From: DASZUK01 sp963745595
Lineage (GTDB): Bacteria; Actinomycetota; Acidimicrobiia; Acidimicrobiales; RAAP-2
Reading direction: 5' to 3'
Length of the DNA stretch: 64,000 nt
Assembly (NCBI GenBank): GCA_963745595.1
Contig: CAVUYB010000014.1
Coordinates: 62,001 to 126,000 of the forward strand
In this document: one piece after another, positions 20,124-29,511 of the stretch
Position numbering within the stretch: the stretch's first letter is position 1
How the letters are laid out: each line of letters begins with the position of its first letter
The notes under the pieces: model-generated
Told to the model about the DNA's origin: nothing
The model's input: only the letters and a program-made list of their open reading frames with translations
The model's database searches: none
Made by a program: the position numbers and the translations under genes

Positions 20124-22114
20124 GTGACCAACTCTCGACTCGGCTGGTACGCCCGGCGCCTGCAGGGCATGTCGCCGGCGGAGGTCGGCTGGCGAGTCCA
20201 GGACCGCGTCTTGCAGGAGGCGTGGGCCCGGCGCAGCTTCGGGCCGCCGACCGCGCCGGTCGGGCAGGAGACCCGGGTCGTCCGGCTGCTCCCGCCGGCC
20301 AGCCTGGCCGGCCTCGACAACCTGCCGACGACGGCGAAGGAACGGGTGATCGCCGCGGCCCGACAGATCGCCGACGGGCACATGGAGATCCTCGGGGCCG
20401 TCCGCGACGACATGGCGTCGCCGGCGTGGTCGGTCGATCCGATCAGCCGGCGATCGTTCCCGACGGACCGCGCCGCGTTCCACATCGACTACCGCGACGC
20501 CGGCGACCCGAGGAACGTCAAGCAGGTCTGGGAGCTCTCCCGCCACCACCACCTGACCGTCCTGGCCTGCGCCTGGCGGCTGACCGGCGACGACCGGTAC
20601 GCCGAGCTGGTGGCCGCCCACCTCCGCTCGTGGTGGAGCGCCAACCCGGTCGGCCAGGGGGTCAACTGGTGCAGCGGCATCGAGCTCGGCATCCGCCTGA
20701 TCTCGTGGGTCTGGACCCGGCGGCTGCTCGAAGGCTGGTCCGGCGCGGCCGCCCTCTTCGAGGAGAACATCGTCGCCGCCCACCAGATCTACTGGCACCA
20801 GCGGTTCCTCGCCACCTTCCGCAGCCGGGGCTCGTCGGCCAACAACCACGTGATCGCCGAAGCCGCCGGGCAGCTGGTGGCCAGCGGCGCGTTCCCGTGG
20901 TTCGCCGAGAGCCGCCGCTGGCGGGACGACGCCGGCCGGCTGCTCGACGACGAGCTGGCCCACAACACGTTCCCGAGCGGGCTCAACCGCGAGCAGGCCT
21001 TCGACTACCACGGCCTCGTCGCCGAGCTCGGCCTCGTCGCGGCGATCGAGGCCGAGGCGGCCGGCGCGTCGCTCGGACCGGCCACCTGGCGACGGCTGGC
21101 GGGATGCTCGATGCCCTCGCCGCGGTGCTCGACTGCGCCGGCCATCCGCCCCGCTACGGCGACGGCGACGACGGCCGCGCCCTGGTCGTCACCGACCCGA
21201 CCGACAACCGCTGGACGTCGCTGCTGGCCGTCGGCGCCGCGCTCTTCGGTCCCCGACCGTGGTGGCCGCCGACCGAGCCGGACGCCCAGTCCGTCCTGCT
21301 CGCCGGGCTCGTCGGCCAGCCCGTCGACGTCGGCTCGCGGCCGACGACGCGGCCGGCCCACTTCCCCGACGGCGGGCTCACCCTCCTTCGATCGACCTCG
21401 GACGACGGGCACGAGATCTGGTGCCGGGCCGACAGCGGTCCCCACGGCTTCCTGTCGATCGCCGCCCACGCCCACGCCGACGCCCTCTCGATCGAGCTGC
21501 GCTGCGACGGCGTCGAGCTCCTCGTCGACCCGGGCACCTACTGCTACCACGACAGCCCCGACTGGCGGGCGTACTTCCGCTCGACGATCGGCCACAACAC
21601 GCTCGAGATCGACGGCCGGGACCAGTCGACGTCCGGTGGCCCGTTCCTCTGGACCCAGCACGCCCGATCCCGGCTCCTCGACCTCCACGCCGACGACGAC
21701 GGCTCTCAGCGCTGGGTGGCCGAGCACGACGGCTACGCCGATCTGCCCGTCCCCGCCCATCACCGGCGGTCGCTGACCCTGGAGGCGGCCGCCCGCTCGC
21801 TGCGCATCGTCGACCGCGTCGAGACTGACGGCGACCACGCGTTGCGCCTGGCCTTCCACCTCGGCCCGACCGTCGACGCGGTCGTCAACGGCGACCAGGC
21901 CACGCTGCGATGGGACCGACCGGACGGCGAGGCGGGCACCGCCCGCCTCTTCCTGCCGGGCCAGCTCACCTGGAAGGCCCACCGGGGCAGCACCGGACCC
22001 GTGCTCGGCTGGTACTCCGCCGGCTTCGGCCAGAAGCAGCCGACGACGACGCTCGTCGGCACCGGGCACGCGGCCACCGTCGAGCTCGTCACCGAGGTGC
22101 AGTTCACCTCCTGA
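20124..22114 (+). CDS. Heparinase II/III family protein
   Basis: The protein is similar to heparinase II/III-like uronic-acid-polymer lyases: an N-terminal alpha-toroid domain (about residues 60-330, with S-A-N-N-H-V-I-A-E and R-E-Q-A-F-D-Y-H) followed by a C-terminal beta-sandwich domain (about 380-660) with H-A-H-A-D-A-L-S-I-E-L and D-P-G-T-Y-C-Y-H. The Y-H and the H-A-H-A-D motifs carry likely catalytic or metal residues. There is no obvious signal peptide, which is usual for the copies in EPS operons. GTG at 20124 is preceded by GGAG. One base appears to be missing near 21105. A neighbouring bi-domain oxidoreductase is its habitual partner. Confidence 0.85.
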
Positions 22115-22175
22115 CGCCGTCCGCCTCCGGCCGACGCGGCCATCCGAGACCACCCTTCGCGATCTCGCTCCGTCT

Positions 22176-22274
22176 CACCGTTTGCAGAAAGACCCTGACC
22201 AGCCTCGAACGTCCGTGACGGCCGGTGCACTCACTCGGCAGTGACCAGGGAGCTCGCGAATTCTGCAAACGGTG
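22176..22274. repeat. Perfect 14-bp inverted repeat, 71-base spacer
   Basis: CACCGTTTGCAGAA at 22176-22189 is repeated exactly as its complement TTCTGCAAACGGTG at 22261-22274. The pair sits in the 227-base gap between the convergent heparinase-like (+) and polymerase (-) genes. It could be a bidirectional terminator stem, the ends of a 99-base non-autonomous mobile element, or a regulator site pair. No duplicated target bases were seen directly outside it, and the centre has no open frame of interest. The rest of the gap shows nothing else. Confidence 0.7.
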
Positions 22275-22341
22275 GAACGGCAGAAGAACGCGGATCGACC
22301 GTGTCGCCGACCGCGCTCGTCCGACCGTGGGCGCTCGTCCG

Positions 22342-23625
22342 TCAGAGTTTGAGGCCGGGCGTGACGAGCTCGCCGGACGGCGACGCCGTCGCCGGCATCA
22401 TGAGCAGCGACATGGCGACGGCCAGGTCGAGCAGGTACGGCGAGGCCTCCCCCAACCCGGTCTCGGTGAAGGACGCGATGAGGCAGTAGACGACGAGGAA
22501 CAGCGCCGCCGCCCGTCTCGGTCCCCGTGGGCTGAAGGCGGCGATCAACAGGAGCAGCAGCAGGACGCCGCCGTCGACGACGTCGCCGAACAGCCCCTGG
22601 TCGAGGTAGGTCGAGTACCAGCTGGAGTCGATCGGCAGGCCGTTGAAGGAGTCGTTCGACATCCCGTAGCCGAAGAGGACGTTCACCTCTTGGCGGGGCT
22701 CCGCCTTGACCGCGGTCCAGACGGTGCCCCGGCCGGTGAGGCTGGTGAGCTGCTTGCTTGTCTGGCCCCGGGTGAACCAGTGACCGAGGAACGGGGCGAA
22801 GCACAGGGCGATCAGGGCGGCGAGCACCACGGTGACGAGGATGGCCTTGCGCACCCGCTTGCGGCTGAGGAAGAGGCTGAGCGAGGCGACGAGCAGCGCG
22901 ACGAAGAACGCGATCAGCGCGGTCCGGGTGTGCGACAGCACGATGATGCCGAGGCCGCCGATCGTCATGACCGCCGCCATCTTGGGCTTGACCAGCCCGG
23001 TGAACCACAGCACGACCGTCGTGCCGGCGAGGACGGCCGCATAGTGGGCGACCTGGGTCGGCGGGATCGGCCAGATGGCGCCGCCGAGGCGACCCCCGCC
23101 GGCCTGGGCGAAGGCCGGGCCGGGGAACAGGAACAGCCCGACGACGACGGTGCCGAGGACGATCGCCAGGGCGCGGCGATGGTATTTGAGGAACAGCAGG
23201 TCACGGCGGCCCCACCACGGCGTGAGCAGCCACAGGACGGAGATCATCCCGATCAGCCGCCCGCAGCGGACCATCGAGCCGAAGCCGAAGTACCCCCGGA
23301 TGCTCATCATCGCCGCGGTCACGCAGAGGATCGACATGAAGATGAGGAAGAGGTTCGGCCGGACGAGCACCTTGCGGTTGATCGACAGGGCGAGGACGAG
23401 GGCCACGCCCAGCGCGCCCTGGGTGATGATCTTGCCGATCGACGTCGGCATCGGCACCAGGACGGACTTGGCCGAGTACGGGAGGACGTTCAGGAACAGC
23501 AGTCCCCAGATCCAGCCGATGCGCCGGCGGACCGACGCCTCGCTGGGCGCGGCGGCCTCGGCCTCCGCCCGGACGAGTGCCGGGGCGGGGGTCCGCAACC
23601 GCGAGAGGGTGGTCGAGACGCTCAG
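22342..23625 (-). CDS. O-antigen ligase/Wzy-type polymerase membrane protein
   Basis: This is an intact polytopic membrane protein of the O-antigen ligase/polymerase family (Wzy_C, PF04932 type), which joins or polymerises lipid-linked repeat units on the outer face of the membrane. About ten hydrophobic segments are visible. The large periplasmic-side loop contains L-T-G-R-G-T-V-W, followed by L-F-G-Y-G-M-S-N-D and then Y-L-D-Q-G-L-F-G-D. The start is doubtful: the frame is open upstream, and the best coupled start is a CTG overlapping the preceding stop (CTGA), with a TTG shortly after. It is the last gene of a three-gene run with two Wzz-like genes. Confidence 0.85.
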   Translation of the reverse strand: MSVSTTLSRLRTPAPALVRAEAEAAAPSEASVRRRIGWIWGLLFLNVLPYSAKSVLVPMPTSIGKIITQGALGVALVLALSINRKVLVRPNLFLIFMSILCVTAAMMSIRGYFGFGSMVRCGRLIGMISVLWLLTPWWGRRDLLFLKYHRRALAIVLGTVVVGLFLFPGPAFAQAGGGRLGGAIWPIPPTQVAHYAAVLAGTTVVLWFTGLVKPKMAAVMTIGGLGIIVLSHTRTALIAFFVALLVASLSLFLSRKRVRKAILVTVVLAALIALCFAPFLGHWFTRGQTSKQLTSLTGRGTVWTAVKAEPRQEVNVLFGYGMSNDSFNGLPIDSSWYSTYLDQGLFGDVVDGGVLLLLLLIAAFSPRGPRRAAALFLVVYCLIASFTETGLGEASPYLLDLAVAMSLLMMPATASPSGELVTPGLKL

Positions 23626-25232
23626 TCGTCGGCAGCGGCAGCGGCCGAGACGGCGGCGTGGACGAGGTCGAGGCGCTGGCGGCGACCGAAGGCGACGGCG
23701 CCCGGCTCGGGCAGACCGACGCTCTCGTCGTCGGTGTCGGCGTCGAGCAGCACCGCCGAGGCCGCCGTGATGTCGGCCGCGTCGAGCAGCTCGGCGACGG
23801 TGTTGATCTCCTGGACCGTCGAGCGGCCGGCGCTGACCGTGAGGATGGCGTCGTTGGCCCACGCCCGCAGGTGCCAGGCGCCCACCGTCGGCTTGACGGT
23901 GGCCACGACGACGATGGCGTCGGCGTTGGCCACGTCGGCCAGGTCGTACTCCCACCGGCCGTCCTGGTCCGGCTCCCACGGCTGGCGGGGGGTCACCAGC
24001 GTGATCTCGGCGCCACCACTGAGCGGCACCTGCTGGGATCCCCGGGGCGACCCGGCGCCGACCGCCCGGCCGAGCACCCGGGTGGCGGTGGCGTCGACCA
24101 GGCAGACCCGCCGTCCGGCCCGGCTCAGCTTGGCGGCCAGCGAGGCCACCGCGGCGGCCGGGACGTCGACGTCGTCGATGGCGACGACCAGCTCGGTCGG
24201 CTTCGGGCCACCGGCGTCGAGCCGGTCGCCGAGGTACTCGGCCAGCCGGAGCAGGCCGGGGTCCTGGGACCTGGCCAACGCCCGGGCGGACCGGCGGAAG
24301 AACCGCTTGCGGCCGATCCGGCCGATGCTGACGTCCACCGAGACGCCGAGGATGGCCGCGATGTCCTCACGCCGGCGGAGCCGGTCGCTGAGGACGGCCT
24401 GCAGGACGACGATGCCGATGCCGAGCGCCAGCCCGACCACCAACCCGGTCAGGCCGTCGAGCACCAGCACCTTCGTCTTCGACGTGTGGTTGGCGGTGCC
24501 GGCGGTGATGACCCGGCTGCCCTGGGACACCGAGAGCGCGGTCAGGTTGTCCTGCTGGATGGCCTGCTGGAGGTTGGTGATCTGGGCTGTCGCCGCGGTG
24601 CGCTGGGCGATGAGCGCGGTCCCCTGCTCGCCACCGGCCGCCGAGCCGAGGGCGTTGATCTTCGTCGTCAACGACGAGATTGTCGCCTGCAGCTTGGCGA
24701 TCTGCTTGTTCGCCGCACCGACGACCGCTTCGTTCTGGCCGTTGTACTGCGCGTTGCGGAAGGCCAGGTAGGCAGTGGTGACCGCGTTGACCCGGCGCAC
24801 GGCCTCCTGGGGCGACGACCCGGAGATCGTGATGCTCAGGATGTTGTCGCTCACCACCTTGCCGGGGACCTTGCCGAAGAGCTTGGCCATCGTGAGGCCC
24901 GGCTCGTGCAGCTGCTTGATCGCCGCGTTGGCGACGCCGGACGTGTCGAGCATGGCCAGGTCGTTGGCCGACCCGACTGTCTCGTTCGTCCCCGACGGGT
25001 GGGCCAGGTAGAGGGTGGAGGTGGCCGAGTACTGGACCGGCACGGCGACGTGGTAGGCGACGCCGACCACCAGGCCGAGGACGGCCAGCCCGAGCCACAG
25101 CTTCCGACGGCGGTGCAGGGCGAGCCGCAGGAAACGCAGGCTGACCATGCGGCCGGCCGGGATGTGCACCGACTCGTGCTCCAACGGGACCGACCGGTCG
25201 GCCCGGGAGATCAGATCTGGATCGAACGTCAT
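23622..25232 (-). CDS. Wzz-like polysaccharide co-polymerase, first
   Basis: This is a 536-residue intact protein of the chain-length-determinant (Wzz) class. It has a first membrane helix (about residues 45-65), a large outer loop rich in Ala, Gln and Thr with coiled-coil character (A-A-N-K-Q-I-A-K-L-Q-A-T-I-S-S-L), a second helix (about 245-270), and a long cytoplasmic domain shaped like a BY-kinase. The Walker A lysine loop of true BY-kinases is not visible, so the domain is probably non-catalytic. It would set chain length together with the adjacent polymerase. It lies 58 bases downstream of the second Wzz-like gene and overlaps the polymerase start. Confidence 0.82.
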   Translation of the reverse strand: MTFDPDLISRADRSVPLEHESVHIPAGRMVSLRFLRLALHRRRKLWLGLAVLGLVVGVAYHVAVPVQYSATSTLYLAHPSGTNETVGSANDLAMLDTSGVANAAIKQLHEPGLTMAKLFGKVPGKVVSDNILSITISGSSPQEAVRRVNAVTTAYLAFRNAQYNGQNEAVVGAANKQIAKLQATISSLTTKINALGSAAGGEQGTALIAQRTAATAQITNLQQAIQQDNLTALSVSQGSRVITAGTANHTSKTKVLVLDGLTGLVVGLALGIGIVVLQAVLSDRLRRREDIAAILGVSVDVSIGRIGRKRFFRRSARALARSQDPGLLRLAEYLGDRLDAGGPKPTELVVAIDDVDVPAAAVASLAAKLSRAGRRVCLVDATATRVLGRAVGAGSPRGSQQVPLSGGAEITLVTPRQPWEPDQDGRWEYDLADVANADAIVVVATVKPTVGAWHLRAWANDAILTVSAGRSTVQEINTVAELLDAADITAASAVLLDADTDDESVGLPEPGAVAFGRRQRLDLVHAAVSAAAAADD

Positions 25233-25290
25233 GGCTGCCTCTGGCTCCTACGGGTCGTCGCGGCAATACGGGTGGTAGGGGAATTGGCGA

Positions 25291-26833
25291 TCATCGGTTC
25301 TGCCCCGATGCGATGCCGGACTTCACGGCCAGCGTGCGCCGGTGCAGGACCAGCGACGTCCGGGAGCTGCTGTCCGGGTAGCGGCCGACCGTCTGGTCGT
25401 CGGCGCCCGGGTTGGCGACGAAGATGCCGCGGACCGGCTGGCCGGCATCGGCGGCCAGGATGGCCAGCCGGGCCAGCTGCTCGGCCGACGCGTAGCCGGC
25501 CGAGACGGAGATCACGGTCGTGCCGCCCGGCCGGAGGAAGTCCGACAGCGTCGGGCGGTCGGCGTCGACCACCGCGGCCGTCACGATCAGGTCCGGCGGG
25601 ACGTCACGCTGCGGCGGCGTGCCGATCTTGAGCTCGAGGCGCTGGCGGGGCCGGTCGGTGCCGAACTGGACGCACGCGGCCTGCAGGCCCGGGGAGCCCG
25701 CCTCGTCGGCGACGACCGTGAACAGCGTCTCGAGGCCGGAGTCGGCGGCCCCGACGGCCACCTCGGCCGCCTGGGCCGTCCCGGCGACGTCGCCGGTGAA
25801 CGACAGCACGGTGAGGGTCGCCGCCCCGTCGACGAGCCCGAGCTCGCGCAGGGCCTTGCGGATGTTCCACTGCTCCGTCGATCCCGGCTGGTAGCTCTGG
25901 AAGAGCGACACCCAGTTGCTCGGCGAGCTCTTCGCCGGGGCCGGGAGCGACAGGACGACCGGCGACCCGAGGGACTCGGCCAGCTCGTCCCGGGTCCACA
26001 GCCGCGGGTCCTTGCGGTGCCGGGCGAGGACGTAGAGGCTGCCGACCAGCAGTCCGGCGATCCCGCCGATCACGACGGTGGTGACCAGCGTCGTGATCTT
26101 CGGTCCGGACGCCTGCGAGGCGTGCTGGATGACCCGGGTGCCCTGGTTGGCCGAGACCTGCCCCAGCTTGGTCGTGGCGATCTGGCTCTTCACGCTGTTG
26201 AGCTGGAGGGTGAGGCTCGACTGCTCGGAGGTGAGCTTGCCGACCAGTGTCGCGTCCTGCTGACCGGCCGTCGTGCCGGCGCCGTCGGTGGCCAGCCGGC
26301 TGTTCGCGGCGGCCAGCTCCTTGTTGACGTCGGCGATCTGGCTGTTGAGCTCGTTCTCCTGAGCCTGGAGGCCGGTCAGCACCCCGGTGTCGTTGACCGA
26401 GCCGGAGCTCGTGACGAACGAGACGAGGTTGTTGGCGACGGCGTTGGCCAGGGCGACGGCCTGGGCGGACGGTCGTGCCGGTGGCGGTGATGCTGAGGAC
26501 GCCGGTGGCGGCCGAGCTGGTGGAGACCCGCTGCTGGAGCTGGTTGACCGTCAACGAACGGTCGACCTCCTGGCCGGCCGGGCCGAGGACCGACGCGCTG
26601 GTGGCGATGCGGCCGTCGGTTGTCAGGGCGTTGGCCGGCGTCGCACCGGAACCTGTGGCCGAGGCCGAACCGGTCGGCAGCAGGACGAGCGCCGTGGCGT
26701 GGTACTCGGGCGGCTTGAGCCGCTCGTAGGCACCACCGGCCACCAGGCCCACCAGCACGAACACGGCCACCGTCCGCCAGAACCGGCGAATGAGCCGCAA
26801 CGAGCCCTTGAGATCGAGCGTCTGTTCGGACAA
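25291..26833 (-). CDS. Wzz-like polysaccharide co-polymerase, second
   Basis: Same architecture as its neighbour: N-terminal helix (about residues 18-38, F-V-L-V-G-L-V-A-G-G-A), then a P-P-E-Y-H-A-T-A-L-V-L strand, a coiled-coil outer loop (L-Q-A-Q-E-N-E-L-N-S-Q-I-A-D-V-N-K-E), a second helix (V-I-G-G-I-A-G-L-L-V-G-S-L-Y-V-L) and a cytoplasmic domain lacking a clear Walker A motif. The start is a TTG at 26833 with GGGAG upstream. The frame changes near 26475 by one extra C. It is the first gene of the wzz-wzz-wzy run; the promoter should lie in 26834-27029. Confidence 0.8.
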
Positions 26834-26933
26834 CCTTCCTGCTCCCTTCCGTCAGCGCGACCTGCTGGCGCATCCCTCGCTGGGCGGTGCGTCAGGTCGA
26901 TCGCTACACGGATTGGAGCCCCGATCGGGGGTC

Positions 26934-26940
26934 GTGATAC
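26934..26940 (-). promoter_or_regulatory. GTATCAC heptamer upstream of the wzz-wzz-wzy run
   Basis: GTGATAC on the plus strand, reading GTATCAC toward the Wzz-like gene about 100 bases downstream. A perfect 12-base palindrome CCCCGATCGGGG lies directly beside it at about 26919-26930. The 196-base gap (26834-27029) contains no gene. Confidence 0.35.
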
Positions 26941-27029
26941 ATCCGGCTCGGAAAGAGGAAATCCAGGCCCGAAGGAAAATGGCCTCTCGGGAACGGACGG
27001 TCGGGGAGGGAAGCGCGGGAGCGGGATGG

Positions 27030-29342
27030 TCAGGAAATCGTGCTGCCGGTGTCCTGGCTCCATGTGTGCTGCCAGGTGGCGAAGTTCACGATCTGGCCCT
27101 GCTCGCGGATCTCGAAGTTCCACGGGCCGTGGTAGGCGTTGTCGGCGTAGTGGTTGTTCTGGGTCTTCGCGATGGCATCGGGGACGACGTCGCCCTGGTA
27201 CGGCGGGAGTGTCCCGTACTGGGAGATCAGGGTGTTCACGCCCGCAGCCGTTGGCGACCGTGCACGCCGGCCGGCATGGCCGACGGGTCGAAGGTGAAGG
27301 TGTTGCCGGTGATCGACAGGTTCTGGGTCTTCCACCGGCAGTTGTCGTAGTAGTCCGGTGTCTGACCCGGCGACGACGTCGGCACGTGGGCGGCGCAGCT
27401 GGCGACGGTGTACACGCTCGGATCGACGAGCGTGCAGTATGTCGCCGACGAGTTGTCCGGCGATCCGCAGTACCGGTTCGAGCTCTCCCAGGCGTTCACC
27501 CCGGACCAGTTGTCGGTGAAGATGTTGTCGGTGATGGCGAAGCTGTTCCCGTACGGCCCGGGTACCCGAGGGTCGCTCCCGGACTCGGAGATGTAGATGG
27601 CCGCGTAGAGGTTCGAGGTCCCCCTCGACCCGGCGCCGAGCGCGTTGCCGACCAGGTCGTTGTGCGAGATGAGCGCGTTGTAGCTGATCTCGTACATGAT
27701 CCCTTCGGCGTAGTTGTTGGCGATGTAGTTGTACGAGATGTCGAACCCGCGGTTGTTCGGTGTCCGCCCACAGCCCGACGTCCTCGTTGTCGTGGACGTA
27801 GTTGCCCGTCACCGTGGCGCCGTTGGTGTCCCAGAACTTGGCGCCGCCGGCGCAGCCGCAGCCCGATGTGTTCGCTGTGTAGTTCTGCGTGTCGTTGTAA
27901 CTGATCTCGTTGTTCGTGACCGTGACGTTCGACGGGCCGGTCGCCGAGTACGACTGGAAGCCGTACTGGCCGTTCTTCGTGAGGCAGCTGTTGGTGAGGA
28001 CGTCGTTGGTGCCGAGCATCGCGCCGGCCCCGTTCGGATTGTTCTGGATGGTGTCGTTGCTGATCGTCCAGTTGCTGGCCGAGTTCTGGTTGACGACCCC
28101 CTCGGACTGCGGGGCGACGAAGTTCTCGATCGTCAGGTACTCGACGGTCACGCCGGTGGCTGTCGACACGAACGCGTAGTCGTTGGCGTTCTGGCCGTTG
28201 ATCACCGCGCCGGGGGCGCCGACGTACGTGTCGCCGTTGGCCGGTTGGAACTGGCCGAACTGGCCGGTACCGACGGTGTGGGTGCCGGGGGCGAGCCAGT
28301 ACGTCGTGTTCGGCGCGCCGACCGCGGCGTTCGAGTTTGTCCCGGCCGGCAGGGTCACGGCACCGGCCGGTGGCGTCGACGGTCCGGTCAGGACGGTCGG
28401 GTTCCCGCAGACCTGCCGTCCGGCCGTCGGCGTGCCGGCCAGGGCGGCGAAGCCGACGACCGGCTTGTTCAGATGGATACCGCCGGTCGAGCCGTAGAAC
28501 GCGGCGTCGCCGTAGGCGAAGATGCCGCCGTCCGCCGCGGCCAGCCAGTAGCCGCCGCCGTCCGCCGTGGCGGCCATGCCGACGACCGGCTGGTTGAGGT
28601 GGATGCCGCCGGTCGAGCCGTAGAACGCGGCGTCGCCGTAGGCGAAGATGCCGCCGTCCGCCGCGACCAGCCAGTAGCCGCCGCCGTTGGCCGTCGCGGT
28701 CATGCCGACGACCGGCTGGTTGAGGTGCGTACCGCCGGTCGAGCCGTAGAACGCGGCGTCGCCGTAGGCGAAGATGCCGCCGTCCGCCGCGACCAGCCAG
28801 TAGCCGCCGCCGTCCGGGGTGACGGCCATGCCGACGACCGGCTGGTTCAGGTGCATGCCGCCGGTCGAGCCGTAGAACGGCGCCCCGCCGAACGCGAAGA
28901 TGCCGCCGTCCGCCGCGACCAGCCAGTAGCCGCCCTCGGGATCGGCGGCCATGCCGACGACCGGGGAGTTGAGGTGCGTCCCGCCCATCGAGCCGGCGAA
29001 GTTGGCGTTGCCGAAGGCGAAGATGCCGCCGTCGCTGGCCACCAGCCAGTAGCCGCCGCCACCCGAGGTCGCGGCCATGCCGACGACCGGGGAGTTGAGA
29101 TGCGTACCGCCGGTCGAGCCGAAGAATGTCGTGCCGCCGAACGAGAAGACGCCGCCGTCACTGGCCACCAACCAGTAACCGGCTGTCGCGGCGTTCGTCG
29201 CCGCGCTGGCCGTCGCCGCCGAGGCGGCCGGCGACCGGTCGAGACGGAAGCCGTCGAGCCCGAGTCCCCACCAACCGAAAAGGCCGACGATGACGACCAC
29301 CGCCATGCCCGCCACCGCCAACTTTCGAGCCCGCAAGGGCAC
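27030..29342 (-). CDS. Secreted surface protein: WLVAxDGGIF repeats plus beta-helix
   Basis: This is an exported protein of about 770 residues. GTG at 29342 with AGAGGGG upstream begins an N-terminal hydrophobic segment (A-V-A-G-M-A-V-V-V-I-V-G-L-F), a signal peptide or anchor. Residues about 55-310 are six tandem copies of a roughly 42-residue unit (see repeat entry) that probably form a beta-propeller-like or solenoid domain. The C-terminal half is a right-handed parallel beta-helix rich in Asn, with many N-x-I and G-N-x coils, like polysaccharide lyases and epimerases. Frame changes occur near 27765 and twice near 27240-27265. It may bind or trim the EPS; no catalytic residue is assigned. 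Confidence 0.8.
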   Translation of the reverse strand: MPLRARKLAVAGMAVVVIVGLFGWWGLGLDGFRLDRSPAASAATASAATNAATAGYWLVASDGGVFSFGGTTFFGSTGGTHLNSPVVGMAATSGGGGYWLVASDGGIFAFGNANFAGSMGGTHLNSPVVGMAADPEGGYWLVAADGGIFAFGGAPFYGSTGGMHLNQPVVGMAVTPDGGGYWLVAADGGIFAYGDAAFYGSTGGTHLNQPVVGMTATANGGGYWLVAADGGIFAYGDAAFYGSTGGIHLNQPVVGMAATADGGGYWLAAADGGIFAYGDAAFYGSTGGIHLNKPVVGFAALAGTPTAGRQVCGNPTVLTGPSTPPAGAVTLPAGTNSNAAVGAPNTTYWLAPGTHTVGTGQFGQFQPANGDTYVGAPGAVINGQNANDYAFVSTATGVTVEYLTIENFVAPQSEGVVNQNSASNWTISNDTIQNNPNGAGAMLGTNDVLTNSCLTKNGQYGFQSYSATGPSNVTVTNNEISYNDTQNYTANTSGCGCAGGAKFWDTNGATVTGNYVHDNEDVGLWADTEQPRVRHLVQLHRQQLRRRDHVRDQLQRAHLAQRPGRQRARRRVEGDLEPLRGHLHLRVRERPSGTRAVREQLRHHRQHLHRQLVRGERLGELEPVLRIAGQLVGDILHARRSERVHRRQLRRPRADVVAGSDTGLLRQLPVEDPEPVDHRQHLHLRPVGHAGRRARSPTAAGVNTLISQYGTLPPYQGDVVPDAIAKTQNNHYADNAYHGPWNFEIREQGQIVNFATWQHTWSQDTGSTIS
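28440..29190 (-). repeat. Six tandem ~126-bp coding repeats
   Basis: Each unit encodes about 42 residues beginning G-Y-W-L-V-A-x-D-G-G and continuing I-F-A-x-G-x-A-x-F-x-G-S-T-G-G, then H-L-N-x-P-V-V-G-M. The central copies are nearly identical at DNA level, so recent unit gain or gene conversion is likely, and assembly collapse or expansion is possible. Such repeats are characteristic of extracellular actinobacterial proteins. Confidence 0.85.
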
Positions 29343-29460
29343 AGGCGACCCCTCTGCTGAAGTCCGCTACGGGCACGTTGCGCCGTAGTCCGCGGCCCGA
29401 ACCATACCGGGCTGGACGCGCGTCGTCAGGCTTCTCGAACGGCTTTCTCCCTGGCCAGGT

Positions 29461-29476
29461 GTATCACGCGTATCAC
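29461..29476 (+). promoter_or_regulatory. Two GTATCAC heptamers in tandem (9-base period)
   Basis: GTATCAC occurs at 29461-29467 and again at 29470-29476, about 120 bases upstream of the surface-protein start (which lies on the other strand). A perfect palindrome GGCCGATCGGCC follows at about 29480-29491. The 169-base gap between the HIT-like gene and the surface protein contains no gene. Confidence 0.4.
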
Positions 29477-29511
29477 GGACGGCCGATCGGCCACCGGACG
29501 CGCCGCCGGCA

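Noticed and set aside
22225..25631. Long plus-strand open frames opposite the polymerase and Wzz genes
   Set aside because: Antisense shadows: composition is Arg/Asp/Gly-rich without domains, while the minus strand encodes intact membrane proteins.
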